From assembly GCA_036365145.1 (NCBI GenBank), contig JAEOAD010000026.1, forward strand, positions 5,232,001-5,296,000: a stretch of DNA of 64,000 nt. Direction: 5' to 3'. The position numbers were made by a program, and so were the translations under genes. The notes under the pieces were generated by a model. The model saw nothing but the letters and a program-made list of their open reading frames with translations. It was not told the origin of the DNA and made no database searches. Shown here one piece after another: positions 20,011 through 31,020 of this stretch. Position 1 is the first letter of the stretch. Each line of letters begins with the position of its first letter. The DNA is from Orientallactaga sibirica (Eukaryota; Chordata; Mammalia; Rodentia; Dipodidae).

Positions 20011-20643
20011 TATGATGACAGTTCCATGTCTCCAGACGCAAGCAGCATCCAGCCAGAACCAGTATCACTTGCCCATGTTCTGTGAGCTTGTCTTTCAACA
20101 GCAACCAGCAAGCATGCAGCAGAAAGATGTAAAAGGCTTTGTGTTTGTTTTGGTTTTCTTTTGAGTATTTTTGTTTCTGTTTTGTGTGTCCGAGAAAGAA
20201 CATGAAAGGATGGGTAAGTTGATGTTTCTATAGTCAGGTGGTCCTCTTGCATGGGCTGAGTGTTAGAACTCCTGGGTTGACGCACTGCTGTCACGGAGCA
20301 CATTGGTGGTGGTGCTGGTTCTCCCTGCTGAGTACCTGGAGGCCGCCTTTGCTTGCAGAGGTTCCCAGCTATCCCAGTGCCTGGTTCTCCAGCTCAGACA
20401 CACCTTTCCCTAGAGGGAGTTCAGTCCTGCAGATGCGCGTGCATTTTAGAATCTTTTCAGATTATACTGATCAAACAACATGACAGCAAGGGAGGGCTTA
20501 GGTCTTAATTGCCGTTTTGCTCAACATTCTTCCACAGGGTCAGTGCTTAACATATATGTTGATATAAAAAAATACTCGAGTCTGTCAAGGACATATCCAT
20601 TTTTAATCTCAAACCCATCAAGTTTCAAAATTCTTTGTGTTTT
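20011..20643. other. Unique intronic sequence
   Basis: No element or coding segment recognised. Confidence 0.35.
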
Positions 20644-20830
20644 TTTAAAATAATTTTTTTTATTTATTTATGAGAGAGAGGGAGAGAGAATGAGAGTGGG
20701 TGCACTAAGGCCTCTAGCCTCTGCAAACAAACTCCAGATGCATGCACTTTATGTGGGTACTGGAGACTTGAACCTGGGTTCTTAGGTTTCACAGGCAAGT
20801 GCCTTAACCTGTAAGCCATCTCTCCAGCCC
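20644..20830 (-). repeat. tSINE, antisense
   Basis: TTTATTTATTTATGAGAG tail, shortened in the middle (20745-20757), terminal CTCTCCAGCCC. Confidence 0.8.
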
Positions 20831-20887
20831 TTCTCTCAGTTTTTGATCAGATACAGGTGTAGTTTCTATTGTATTCTACTTTTATTC

Positions 20888-20960
20888 TCAGTGCTGGAGA
20901 TGAACCTCGAGGTCTTGCACATGCCAGGCAGCCCTTTACCACTGAGTCATACCCCATCCT
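20888..20960 (-). repeat. ID element, antisense
   Basis: CAGTGCTGGAGATGAACCTCGAG then ACCACTGAGTCATACCCC is a reverse-strand ID monomer. Confidence 0.55.
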
Positions 20961-20972
20961 GCCATGCTGACT

Positions 20973-21038
20973 GAATTGAACCTGGGTCCTTTGGTTTGCA
21001 GGCAAATGCCTTAACTGCTAAGCCATCTTCCAGTCCCA
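20973..21038 (-). repeat. tSINE 5' fragment, antisense
   Basis: Only the promoter half remains: GAATTGAACCTGGGTCC through GCTAAGCCATCTTCCAG. Confidence 0.65.
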
Positions 21039-21051
21039 CATTAACTATTCT

Positions 21052-21265
21052 TAAATATTTTTTAATATTTTAGTTTATTTATTTGAGAAAAGGGGGAGAT
21101 AGAGAGGGAGGGAGGGAATGAACGCATCAGGGCCTCCTGCTACTGCAAACAAACTTCAGATGCATGTGCCACCTTGTGCATTTGTCTTATGGGTGCTGGG
21201 GAATCGAACCTGGCTCGTCTGGCTTTGCAAGCAAGCACCTTAAACACTAAGCTATCTCTAAGCCA
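21052..21265 (-). repeat. tSINE, antisense, diverged
   Basis: TTTATTTATTTGAGAAAAG tail, body with CACCTTGTGCATTTG, end altered to CTATCTCTAAGCC. Confidence 0.8.
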
Positions 21266-21273
21266 GACCAAAT

Positions 21274-21435
21274 GTTTTTTTTTGTTTTTGTTTGTTTGTT
21301 TTTCAGTGTAGGGTCTTGCTCTAGCCCAAGCTATGACCTGGAATTCACTGTGTAGTCTCAGCCCAGCCTCAAACTCACAGCAGTCCTCCTACCTCGGAGT
21401 GCTGGGATTAAAGTTGTGTGCCACCACGCCCAGCC
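21274..21435 (-). repeat. B1 SINE, antisense
   Basis: GTTTTTCAGTGTAGGGTCTTGC to CCACCACGCCCAGCC; CTCTGCCTCC shortened. Confidence 0.85.
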
Positions 21436-23059
21436 TATCATTTTCTTTTTTTGATACAAAGAAATCAAATAGATAAGTTGTTTTTGGTTTTTTTCTTTCT
21501 TTTTTCTTTTTTTTCCCTAAAGTGACACTCATTGGAAGGAGACCCCAGCTGAGCATTCACAAAGCCAGACTCCATGTGGAGAAGTGTGGATTTCATCCTC
21601 AGACAGTTCCCAGTTGGAAGCCTCCACAACCAGCAGCCAGAGCCAACAGCTCCTTTTCTGTGTCTGGGTCAGTTCCCACCCTCATTACAGATGCCCCAAT
21701 TACTATGACAACAAGTGTAGACGGGGAGCTGTATTCAGGTTCTTCCAGATTCTAGATCCAGAGAAAAGGTTTAGGTAGTTGGTTCAAAGAACTAGAGTTG
21801 TTCGTTTCTTTGTACCTACAAGAGGAAGGGGAAAAAAATCCCATGATTCAAGAGAAAAATGGATGGGGCTGTCACTTTCCTATTCCTTCACATAAATTGA
21901 AACCTTGATCTTAGCCACCACACCTTTAAGAAGAGGTCTGGACTGCTTGATGTGAAACTCTGTACCATAGTGACACCCTACTCTGGGCCACAGAGGGAAG
22001 GACAAAAGGAAGGAAGTTTCCCTTTTAAATCCCTAGGAATTTTTGGATGAGATAATATTACAGAGTGAAAGGTCTCATCCTCCTGTTAGTGTAGTGTTTG
22101 GCTCCAGTGTAACAGTAACCCACTTAGAGGCAGGCGGTCCTTTTGAAGTTATTTTAAACCCTCAGTCAAGTGTAGAGATATTATAACCTTGGATAAAAGC
22201 CTCACCAGCCCTGGTTTCAGTTCTGCCTTTTGAGATGCAGGGAAAAGCACACCAGTGTATCACATAGATTCTGTGTTGAAAGCTTCTTAAAGAGCCAGTC
22301 TTGGTTTCAAAGCTTGGCTGCTAGACTACACTCAAGGGGACGTAGTTCTTTTCTCCAGATATGTAGCCTTGCCTGATACGGTCTTCTGGCTTAGATGTTC
22401 CTGTGGACTCTGTCTATTAACAGAACCAGTGAAACCATGGTAGTCAATCTCATTGGCCCGAGGATCTGAAGAAGTACCGTTTTCATACTTCATCACAACA
22501 CTGCTTGTTCCACACCTGGACCTAAGGTGGTCTGGGTCTGCCATGCTCGTTAGCCATTCTGCCTTAGCTAGTAGTCCCTCATCTGGAAATGCAGAGGGGA
22601 CTCTTTGCCTCCTACAGGTCATAAGAACTGTCTGTGTCTGGGAAAAAGTCAGGGCTTCCCAGCTCACCCTGGTTGTTGTGTCTGTCATCTATAACACCCA
22701 AATCCGTGTCACACTCTGGTGCTACCTTGGAGTTAGTTTTGGTCAACAGCATGGTGGAACCTGCTTGTTGTTTCTCCACTGTGTCTCTCTGAGTCATCCT
22801 CTCTGCTCAGTTCCCAGTCCAGGTCCTGGACGGCTCCCAGAACAGCTGTCCCAGACAGTCAGCCATCAAATGCCCACTGTCTCCTGCAGGAAACCTCCTC
22901 TCTCCCTCCCCCTTTGTGTGTGTGTGTGTACACATTGTACACATGCAAGGGGGTTCTTTTAGGGATGTCATAATAATTTTTCTGTAGGAAGGACCCATAG
23001 AACTTGCTGGCATCCCTGAAGGAAATGACTTCTGTCTAGCAAGGTACAGTTGTGGTTTT
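21436..23059. other. Unique intronic sequence
   Basis: 1.6 kb with no SINE. A 169-codon frame at 22453-22962 lacks splice signals or recognised domains and is crossed by opposite-strand frames, so I do not call it. A short GT repeat is at 22917-22929. Confidence 0.4.
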
Positions 23060-23081
23060 TTAAAAACTATTTTTTAAATTT

Positions 23082-23124
<43 letters not shown>

Positions 23125-23322
23125 CCTATTAGAGACAGAGAGAAGGAGAGAGAGAGAGAGAAAGAATGAGAATGGACATGCTAGGGCCTCTAGCCACTGC
23201 AAACAAACTCCACATGCATGTGCCACCATGTGCATTAGGCTTCTGTGGGACCTGGAGAATTGAACCAGGGTCGTTAGGTTTCACAGGCATGCATCTTAAC
23301 TGCTAAGCCATCTCTCCAGCCC
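23060..23322 (-). repeat. tSINE, antisense, first of three head-to-tail
   Basis: Very long TTTA tail (23084-23126), standard body, CTCTCCAGCCC end. Confidence 0.85.
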
Positions 23323-23326
23323 TAAA

Positions 23327-23539
23327 AAATATTTTTATTTATCTATTTTGAAGCAGAGGGAGATAGAAGAGATACAGACAGAGATAATGAGCATGCCAGG
23401 GTCTCCAGTCACTGCAAACGAACTCCAAATACATGTACCTCTTTGTGCAACTGGGTTTATGTGTGTACTGGGGAATTGAACCTGGGTCACAAGGCTGTGC
23501 AGGCAAGCACCTTAAACACCCAACCATCTCTCCAGCCCC
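23327..23539 (-). repeat. tSINE, antisense, second of three
   Basis: AATATTTTTATTTATCTATTTTGAAGC tail; GGGGAATTGAACCTGGG B-box side; CTCTCCAGCCC end. Confidence 0.85.
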
Positions 23540-23555
23540 TAGTTGTTTCTTTCTT

Positions 23556-23786
23556 TTCTTTTTTTTTTTTTATGAGAGAAGAGGGGAGGGAGGAAGAAAA
23601 TTTGTGCACCAGGGAATCCAGCCGCTGCAGTCAAACTTCAGATGTGTGCACCACCTTATGTGCATATGCGACCTTGTGTGCTTTCTTCACCTTGTACATC
23701 TGATTTATGTGGGACCTGTAGAATAGAACATGGGTCTTTAGGCTTTGCAGGTAAGCACATTAACTGCTAAGCCATCTCTTCAGCCC
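23556..23786 (-). repeat. tSINE, antisense, third of three
   Basis: T run then TATGAGAGAAGAGG; an inserted ATGTGCATATGCGACCTTG-type segment near 23660; CTCTTCAGCCC end. Confidence 0.8.
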
Positions 23787-23819
23787 TGTTTTTAAAAAAA
23801 AAAAAATAATAATAATGCT

Positions 23820-23957
23820 CCTTGCTGGGCGTGGTGGCACACACCTTTAATCCCAGCACTTAGGAGGCAGAGGTAGGAGGGTCACCATGAGTTTGAGGCC
23901 ACCCTGAGACTACATAGGTTAGTCTGGACTAGAGTAAATCCCTACCTCAAAATAAAA
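23820..23957 (+). repeat. B1 SINE, sense
   Basis: TTGCTGGGCGTGGTGGCACAC head; a short deletion at GAATTCCAGG; tail AAAATAAAATAAAATAA. Confidence 0.85.
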
Positions 23958-25100
23958 TAAAATAATTTCCTGAATGCAGTTTTTAATTCGTGAGTGTTTA
24001 CTTCTGGACATTTTTGAGCTTCTTTGAATAATGCTAAATGCTGCTGTTTCACATTAAAATTGTTCTTTTGGTTTCCTACTGATTAAAGTTTTTTGCCCCA
24101 CGCCCCATCCCTACATTCTTCCAACACAGCCTTATCACAATTATTGCTTAGATTAGAGTTTGCATTATTATGGCTGTCAGTATTCTTGGCCAGACCATGC
24201 AGGCCATGCCCTGATTATGGTTTACAATTCTGGTGTAACTTCTTGTTTTGCTGGAGTTAATAGCTGTGTGTCATTCTCCCTTCTTGCCCTCAGTTACTGT
24301 CTAACTGTCACATTTCATTCTCATTTAGAGCTACAAAGCTCCTCTCGGCACTGACAGACCCAGTGGGTAATGTGTCAGGATTGTGTCGTTCAGCTCTCAT
24401 CCTCTGGGCCCATGTGGAAGGGTCAGTTTGCTGGCTGGTTACATAGCTTTCACCTTGAGATGTTACTTTATTCCTCTTCTCTTGGAGTTGTTGCGCCTGG
24501 ATTGCATACCTTACTTTTTGTTGTTGTTGCAGCAAATTTTGAGATTGGACATGGGTGGGAAAATTGGAGACATTTGGGAGTTGTAGGTGGGGCATCATAT
24601 ACTGTGCATGCTCAGGTGGCTGTGGTCCATAGCAGAGCCCAGGTAGGACAGTCTTTGCTCTTGTGCCAGTGCCAGTGCCAGTGCAGTTAAGCCTCTCTCT
24701 GCTCCCACCCCCAGGAATGCCTTTGATGATTTAGTAATCAAATCTTTTAAGAGCCAGTCTTTTAAAATTCATGCAACAGTTTGATTAAATCATGACCTCT
24801 TTGCCCCGGTACCTCTCACTTAAGTAAAGACCCAAGCAGCTATGGAAATCAAAGCAGAAAGCCCTGTAGAGAGACAGAGGCAATTGGTTTGGGCAGTTGT
24901 CATTTATTAAACACCTTAGTGACAAGGCTGTGGATGAAAGGAACCTCTCAGTAATGCTGTCCTTCAAGAAGCAGGTGCCCTTCAAGAAGAAGGAGCGGGT
25001 GAGGGAAGCACTGTAAAAGGGTTTGGGATCAAAGATGTGGAAGCAGCTGAATGAGCACATCAAAAACCACTGTGGAAAGGGTAGAATTTAAAAGTTAGTG
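23958..25100. other. Unique intronic sequence
   Basis: No SINE; small tandem GTGCCA repeat at about 24664-24683. Nothing coding recognised. Confidence 0.4.
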
Positions 25101-25225
25101 AAGCCAGGCATGGTGGCGCACGCCTTTAGTCCCAGCACTATTGCTGTAAGTTCGAGGCCAGCCTGAGACTACATAGTGAATTCCAGGTCAGCCTATGCTA
25201 GAGTGAGACCCTATCTCAAAAAAAC
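25101..25225 (+). repeat. B1 SINE, sense, internal deletion
   Basis: AGCCAGGCATGGTGGCGC head; lacks GGGAGGCAGAGGTAGGAGG; ends CTATCTCAAAAAAACTAACC. Confidence 0.8.
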
Positions 25226-25272
25226 TAACCAACTAACTAACTAACTAACTAACTAACTGACTAACTAACTGA
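25226..25272. repeat. (AACT)n microsatellite
   Basis: Imperfect AACT/CTAA array grown from the tail of the preceding B1. Confidence 0.9.
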
Positions 25273-25636
25273 AAGTTAGTGTTAAGGGCAGGGTGTTCTC
25301 ACCAAAGGCAGGAAGCGCAAGTGAACTGACAAGCCTAGAAAAGGTAGAGAGGGCTTTCCCATTGATCCATCCAGGCTGGTCGTGCATTTGTTAGTGGAGA
25401 AGAAAATAGTTTTCAGTGCAATCTCTGTTAAGTACTGTTCTAGGTTTCTGAGCCTGATTTTTATTTTAACTTTGTGATGTCCCTGCATTCTTATATATAG
25501 CTCAGTTGTTTTTAACTTTCCTAAAAATAGCAAAGCAAAAAATTCTTAAGTTTCAGGCATCTGGTTGGGTAAACTTTACAAACATTTTTAGAAAACTCAG
25601 AAGTGACTATAATTTTTAAAAAAGCTTGCATGCCTG
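25273..25636. other. Unique intronic sequence
   Basis: Nothing recognised. Confidence 0.35.
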
Positions 25637-25980
25637 GGCTGGAGAGATGGCTCAGTGGTTAAGGCACTTGCCTGCAAAGTCTAAGGACCCAGGTTTGATT
25701 CCCCAGTACTCACGTAAAGTCAGATGCCATTAATCCCAGAACTCGAAGGCAGAGGTGGGAGGATTGCCATGAGTTTGAGGCCACCCTGACTCTACATAGT
25801 AAACTCTAGATCAGCCTGGGCTAGAGCAAGACCCTACCTGGACACTCCCAAAAAAAAAAAACACCCAGATGCACAAAATGTTGCATGCATCATTTGCAGT
25901 GGCTAGAGGCCCTAGTGCACCCACACTCTCTCACATTATCTGCTTCTTTTTTTTCTCTCTCACTCTCTTGCAAAATATTT
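25637..25980 (+). repeat. tSINE, sense, interrupted by a B1
   Basis: GGGCTGGAGAGATGGCTCAG to GTCAGATGC (25727), then resumes CAGATGCACAAAATG (25865) to the CT-tract. A and B boxes are intact. Confidence 0.85.
25728..25861 (+). repeat. B1 SINE, sense, 5' truncated, nested
   Basis: Starts at CATTAATCCCAGAAC; A tail then CCCAGATGC. CAGATGC on both sides is the target duplication inside the tSINE. Confidence 0.85.
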
Positions 25981-26141
25981 TGAAAATTTACACCATATTA
26001 AGTTCAGAGGACATCATACACTGATATTAATTTTGAATGATTGTCAAAAGCATACACAGGTCCTGTATATAAGTGATCTGAATGTCACTGGCTGGTGTAA
26101 ATGTGTGCAACTTAGGGAATGTTGTTACTGTTGTTGTTGGT

Positions 26142-26302
26142 CTTTTTTTTTTTTTTTTTGGTTTTTCGAGGTAGGGTCTCACTCTAGCTCAGGCTGACCT
26201 GGAATTCACTATGTAGTCTCACGGTAGCCTTGAACTCTCAGCCATTCTCCTACCTCTGTCTCCTGAGTGCTGGGATTAAAGGCATGCACTATCACGCCCG
26301 GT
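26142..26302 (-). repeat. B1 SINE, antisense
   Basis: Poly-T, GGTTTTTCGAGGTAGGG consensus, to ATCACGCCCGG. Confidence 0.9.
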
Positions 26303-26305
26303 TCT

Positions 26306-26519
26306 TTTTATTTTTTTTAATGTATTTTATTTATTTATTTGAGAGAAAGGGAGAGGCAAAGAGAGAGAATGGGCACACCAGGGCCTCCAGCCACCGCAAA
26401 CGAACTCCAGATGCATGTGCCCCCTTGTGCATCTGGCTTGCGTGGATCCTGGAGAGTCAAACTGGGATCCTTTGGCTTTGTAGGCAAACACCTTAACCAC
26501 TAAGCCATCTCACCAGCCC
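26306..26519 (-). repeat. tSINE, antisense
   Basis: TTTATTTATTTGAGAGAAAG; CCGCAAACGAACTCCAG close to consensus; ends TCACCAGCCC. Confidence 0.9.
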
Positions 26520-27487
26520 GGGGAATATGATTATTACACAGTGGCTATGGAGCAAGGGTATGGAAGCAATATCTAGTTGGACTTTGGGAGAATATGTGAA
26601 TTTCTTATATAGAAGGTCCTCATTCTATATAGATGATTGTTATTCAGAAAATCATTTTGGGATCTTTTAAAATTAGGGGTTAATATATCTTAGTAGATAA
26701 TAGAAATATGAAAGGTGAAACTGAAAAAAAATTTTTTTTAAACTTAACAAGCTAACTTGTAATTACAGCCCTGGTATCCATTTCTGAGATTGAACAGTGA
26801 ATCTTGGGTGGGCAGTGTTGGGATATTTTCAGCAGAATTGTCTGAGAAGGTAGATGTGGTTCCCTTCACTTAGATTTGACTTGACCCAGTGTTATCAAGC
26901 CATTTTCCAAGTGAGAGAACTCTCACTTTGCCCAGAGTTCTCTTACTTCTTTGATCATTCTCTCATGCATATTTCTTCTTCTTTAATCCTTAACTGCATT
27001 GCTTGCCATTGGCTGATGATAACTTTCATGGACACCATCAAATTCTGCCTTGGTTTGCTGATCTTCATTTCTAGTTTGCAGCTTATTTACATACTCTAGT
27101 CATGACATCACTGAGGGTGAAACTAAGATACATGAGCCCCGTAACCTCATACATGCTCATCAAATGGAAAGGCTCTCTGCCCCACAGTCCCCAGCTCATT
27201 TGCATGGAATACCTTCACCGAAGATGACTCCATCCTTTGCAGCAGGTCCTTGTACTAACGCATGTTTTCACTGTGTCACTGTTTCTACTTCCCAACATTC
27301 CCTGAGTGCATCACTTAGAGCCCTTGGGTTAATAGTGCCCTAGAGTATAAATGGCTGGGGATGTGGGGTGACTGGCATTTCTGGAATAGGAATGAAGAAC
27401 TCAGGGAAGGAACTTAGGGTAGAAGTGGGGAGGGTGGTAAGATGAGTCTTCTGAGAAGTAAAATTTAAATTTTAAAAATTATTTATT
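26520..27487. other. Unique intronic sequence
   Basis: AT-rich; nothing recognised. Confidence 0.4.
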
Positions 27488-27635
27488 GAGGGCTGGATGT
27501 GGTGGTGCATGCCTTTAATCTCAGCACTCGGGAGGCAGAGGTAGGAGGATCACCATGAGTTCGAGGCCACCCTGAGACTACATAGTGAATTCCAGGTCAG
27601 CCTGGGCTAAAGTGAGACCCTACCTCGAAAAACTA

Positions 27636-27636
<1 letters not shown>
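27488..27636 (+). repeat. B1 SINE, sense
   Basis: GGCTGGATGTGGTGGTGCATG head, CTACCTCGAAAAAC end. Confidence 0.9.

Positions 27637-27676
<40 letters not shown>
27637..27676. repeat. (TA)n(GA)n microsatellite
   Basis: About 10 TA units then about 10 GA units at the tail of the B1. Confidence 0.95.
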
Positions 27677-27677
<1 letters not shown>

Positions 27678-27822
27678 TTTTCTATATGTATATAATATAT
27701 TTTAAATATGATCCCTTCCCATTACCTTTTCTTGTTCTCCTTCCCACTCAGCTCTTCTTCTTCCCCCCAAATAGTCCCTTTTGTACTTTGTGTTCATCAT
27801 CTTCTTCCTCCTCCTCCTCATT
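27677..27822 (-). repeat. L1-like 3'-end family, part 1
   Basis: Pyrimidine-rich CTCCTTCCCACTCAGC then AATAGTCCCTTTTGTACTTTG, equivalent to 29260-29330. Interrupted by the B1 at 27824. Confidence 0.5.
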
Positions 27823-27823
27823 A

Positions 27824-27982
27824 TTTTTTTTTTTTTTTAGTTTTTCGAGGTAGGGTCTCACTCTAGCTCAGGCTGACCTGGAGTTCACTATGTAGTCTTT
27901 AGGGTGGCCTTGAACTCACAGTGATCCTCCTACCTCTGCCTCCTGAGTGCTGGGATTAAAGGCATGCACCACCACGCCTGGC
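27824..27982 (-). repeat. B1 SINE, antisense
   Basis: Poly-T, AGTTTTTCGAGGTAGGG, to CACCACGCCTGGC. Confidence 0.9.
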
Positions 27983-28406
27983 TATCTAATTTTTTTTCAT
28001 CTCTCTCTCTCTGTGTCTGTCTGTGTGTGTCCGTGTGTCCTGCTGAGTTTTATTAGGACTGCTTGCATGAACATGGGTGTAAGGGGTTATTTGCCAGAGC
28101 ACATGTGCATCTTAGCAGTTATGTGGTATAGCCACTGAAGAAAATGTCTCCCTCTCCCCCAGAAACCATTAGTTGCCCATAACTTCTCAGGGAGGGATGG
28201 GAGCTTCATGCCCTCCTCCTGCGTCCTTGATTGTGCATGGACCCAGTCTTGCGCAGGTACTGACAGCCACTGTGAAGTCATGAATGCAATGTTTCCTGAG
28301 CCTTGGAGGAGGTGATGTGGATGTCTGAGGGGGTGATTGACTGTACGTCTATTCTCAGGAATATATGTATCCTCTCTCCCCAGCTCAGTACTTCCCACAT
28401 GAATTT
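27983..28406 (-). repeat. L1-like 3'-end family, part 2
   Basis: GAGTTTTATTAGGACTGCTTG and ACTGTGAAGTCATGAATGC plus CCTGAGCCTTGGAGGAGG are shared with 16600, 29380 and 39310. I associate the TTTTATTAGG phrase with rodent L1-type 3' UTR. Confidence 0.5.
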
Positions 28407-28571
28407 CTTTTTTTTTTTTTTTTTTTTTCCGAAGTATGGTCTCACTCTAGTCCAGGCTGACCTGGAATTCAATTCACTATGTAGTCTCAGGGTGGCCTCG
28501 AACGCACAGAGATCCTCCTACCTTTGCCTCCTGGGTGCTGGGATTAAAGGCATGTGCCACTAACCCTGGCT
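28407..28571 (-). repeat. B1 SINE, antisense
   Basis: Poly-T, TCCGAAGTATGGTCTC, small AATTCAATTC duplication at 28466, ends CTAACCCTGGC. Confidence 0.9.
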
Positions 28572-28585
28572 TGACTTGGAATTTT

Positions 28586-28781
28586 TTTCTGTTTATTTAT
28601 TTATTTTCAAGGAGAAAGAGAGAGAGAAAATGGGTGCACCAGGGCCTCCAGCTACTGCAAACAAACTCCAGACGCATGCACCACCTTGTGCGTCTAGCTT
28701 TACCTGGGCACTGGGGAATCGAACTTGGGTCATTAGGCTTTGCAGGCTAGTGCCTTAACTGCTAAGCCATCTCTCCAGCCC
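28586..28781 (-). repeat. tSINE, antisense
   Basis: Target duplication TGACTTGGAA(T/C)TTTT at 28572-28587 and 28783-28797. Body near consensus with GGGGAATCGAACTTGGG. Confidence 0.9.
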
Positions 28782-28810
28782 CTGACTTGGAACTTTTAAA
28801 AAATGTTTTT

Positions 28811-28962
28811 AGGCCGGGCGTGGTGATGCATGCCTTTAATCCCAGCACTCGGGGAGGCAGAGGTAGGAGGATCACCGTGAGTTCAAGGCCACCCTGAGAC
28901 TACATAGTGAATTCCAGGTCAGCCTAGGCTAGAGTGAAACTCTACCTCAACCCCCCCCCCAA
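28811..28962 (+). repeat. B1 SINE, sense
   Basis: GGCCGGGCGTGGTGATGC head to CTACCTCAACCCCCCCC, a C run replacing the A tail; (T)GTTTTTA on both sides. Confidence 0.9.
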
Positions 28963-28972
28963 TTGTTTTTAG

Positions 28973-29190
28973 GGCTGGAGAGATGGCTTAGTGGTTAAGG
29001 CACATGCCTTTAAAGTCAAAAGGACCTCGGTTTGATTCCCCAGGACCCACGTCAGCCATATGCACAAGATGGGCACGCATCTGGAGTTCATTCGCAGTGG
29101 CTGGAGGCCCTGGCACACCCATTCTCTCTCTCACTCGCTCTTTTTCCTTGTGTCTTTCTCTCTCAATAAATAAAAATAATAAAATATTTT
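28973..29190 (+). repeat. tSINE, sense
   Basis: GGGCTGGAGAGATGGCTTAG, GGTTTGATTCCCC B box, CT-tract, AATAAATAAAAATAATAAAA tail. Confidence 0.9.
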
Positions 29191-29560
29191 TTAAAGTTTT
29201 TATTGACAATTTTCAGTCATGAACATAATATTTTTTATCATAATATTTTTTATCTCCCCTTCCCTGACCCCCCCCCTTCCACTGAATCCCTTCTTTCCAA
29301 AATTAGTCCCTCTTCTACTTTGATGTCTTTTTCCTCAGACATCTATGACAGAATGTTGATGGGCCCAATATTGTTCAGGTCTTATGCAGGCAATGGCAGT
29401 TGACATGAAGGCATGGTACCGCGGCCACTTGATGTCTAGAAGCATTGTTCGAAAGCACGCTTTCTCACCCTTTGGCTCTTGTGTTCTTCCCACTCCCTCT
29501 CCCGAAATGTCCCCTGAGCCTTGGAGGGCCTGATTCTCAGTACTTTGAGTTTTGAGTCTC
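29191..29560 (-). repeat. L1-like 3'-end family, longest copy
   Basis: Begins T-rich (TTTTTATTGACAATTTTC), runs through CCCTTCCACTGAATCCC, TAGTCCCTCTTCTACTTTGATGTC, a TGACATGAAGGCATGG block and CCTGAGCCTTGGAGGG. It serves as the reference for the other fragments. Confidence 0.55.
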
Positions 29561-30149
29561 CCTAGCATTGACACGGAGTTTGAAGAAGCTAAAGCCAGGT
29601 TGGGCTGAACTGGCCTCAAACCTTTTTCTGAAGGTCAGAAGGGTCTTTTGGCACAATTGGCTGATCGTCCTTACCCTCTTTGTAGTGGGAAGTCTTGGCA
29701 TCTTGGGCATCATTTAATAACCGTAGAACACACCAGAATGAGCTGAGCATGGGCATAGTGAAAGGAAGGGTGCACTGTCCGTCTTGCTGCAGCGCCCCAT
29801 TGGCCCTGTGGGTGAGCTCTTTGAACCTGAGGAGTCACATAGCATTTGGGCTCTCTGTCCTTTATCTTGGCATTCTCTGAGAGTAAGTGCTCACCAGCTA
29901 CAGATACCCCTTAGCACCTCGATTCAGCTCAGTGACCCCTCGCTTGCCTTAGAGGTGATACAGCCCACATCTTTCCTGGGTCTCAGATTCTGAGAATGTC
30001 TTACTTCTGGGCTGTACCTTTGCCCTCTTCTCATTGCTGTCTGGAGGCCAGACATGCCACTGCCTGAAGTTGTGTGAAGTACCTCTTGTCAGTGGACTGT
30101 CTCCTGCTTAAAAACCTGTTACAGTGTCTTTGTTCTAGCTCCTTTCTAC

Positions 30150-30420
30150 TTTTTGAGCCTTTCTCCCTGTCTTTCTACTGGTCAGGCTGGTCTCCCTTCA
30201 TATCCCTTCTTGCATCTCTTCCCTGAGTTTGGAATGACTGAAGCCCTTACACCATTCTCACTCTTCAGAGTTTGCTCAAGGCCCAGCTGCATACAAGGTG
30301 TCCTCGCCCCAAACATTCTAGCACCTCTTGCTACCTACACTAGGCTTACACTGTTCTCAAATACAGCAGCATTTAAAGCTAGAAAGCTTTTATCCGAAAG
30401 ACGTTCTCTTTTAGTCTTTT
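30150..30420 (+). repeat. L2-like LINE 3' fragment
   Basis: TCTCCCTTCATATCCC, GTTTGCTCAAGGCCCAGCTG and CTCTTGCTACCTACAC keep the order of an L2 3' end, strongly diverged. Confidence 0.4.
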
Positions 30421-30457
30421 CCCCCAGTCAGATGGCCGGCTCTTAAAGAGCCCTAGA

Positions 30458-30610
30458 GCTAGCAGAAAGAGTGTTATGTCGCCAGACTGAATCCAAGGGC
30501 TGGGTCACCTCTGGCTGGGTGTGCCACTTACTGCCTGTGTAGTCTTAGAAAACCTATTTACCTTGAACCTGTGCTTTCATCTGTCAAACATGTGAGGAAC
30601 ATGGTAGGTG
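30458..30610 (+). repeat. MIR SINE fragment
   Basis: CACTTACTGCCTGTGTAGTCTTAG, ACCTATTTACCTTGAACCTG and CATCTGTCAAACATGTGAGG match the MIR order. Confidence 0.6.
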
Positions 30611-31020
30611 TATTAGTTTCCTATTTGCTGGACAAGTTCCTACAAATTTTGTGGCTTAGTGCTGCACCGGTTTATCTTCCTAGAGGTCAGAAGTCCAAAA
30701 TAGGCCTGCTGGACTGCATTCCTTTTGGAAGCTCTAAGGGGAAATCATTTTCCTTGGCTTTTCTAGCTTCTAATCTAGAGGCTACCAATTTTCCTTGATG
30801 ATAGCCAGCCCCCTCTTCTTCCCTCTTCAGAGCTTCATACTCTAATCCCCATGTCTGTGATGTCTGTATGTCTCCCATGCTTCCCTCCTTGTGACAGACA
30901 CGGTGGCCTACTGGAATAATCCAGGGAACCTCCTCATCTCAAACTTAATCACATCTGCCAGAGAGTCCTGCTGTAGAAAGTAGTTTATCACAGGGACCGG
31001 GACTTGACACAGACGTCTTC
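30611..31020 (-). repeat. Ancient mammalian interspersed repeat, antisense
   Basis: TATTAGTTTCCTATTTGCTGG, GTGGCTTAGTGCTGCACC, AGGTCAGAAGTCCAAAATAG and TCTCAAACTTAATCACATCTGCC fit, in opposite orientation, the same ancient repeat seen at 1358-1990. Family name not certain. Confidence 0.5.

Noticed and set aside
22453..22962. 169-codon plus-strand open frame
   Set aside because: No domain, ends in a GT repeat, overlapped by opposite-strand frames.
25226..25272. Regular direct repeats that might suggest a CRISPR-like array
   Set aside because: Four-base microsatellite at a SINE tail, no spacers; the window is mammalian.
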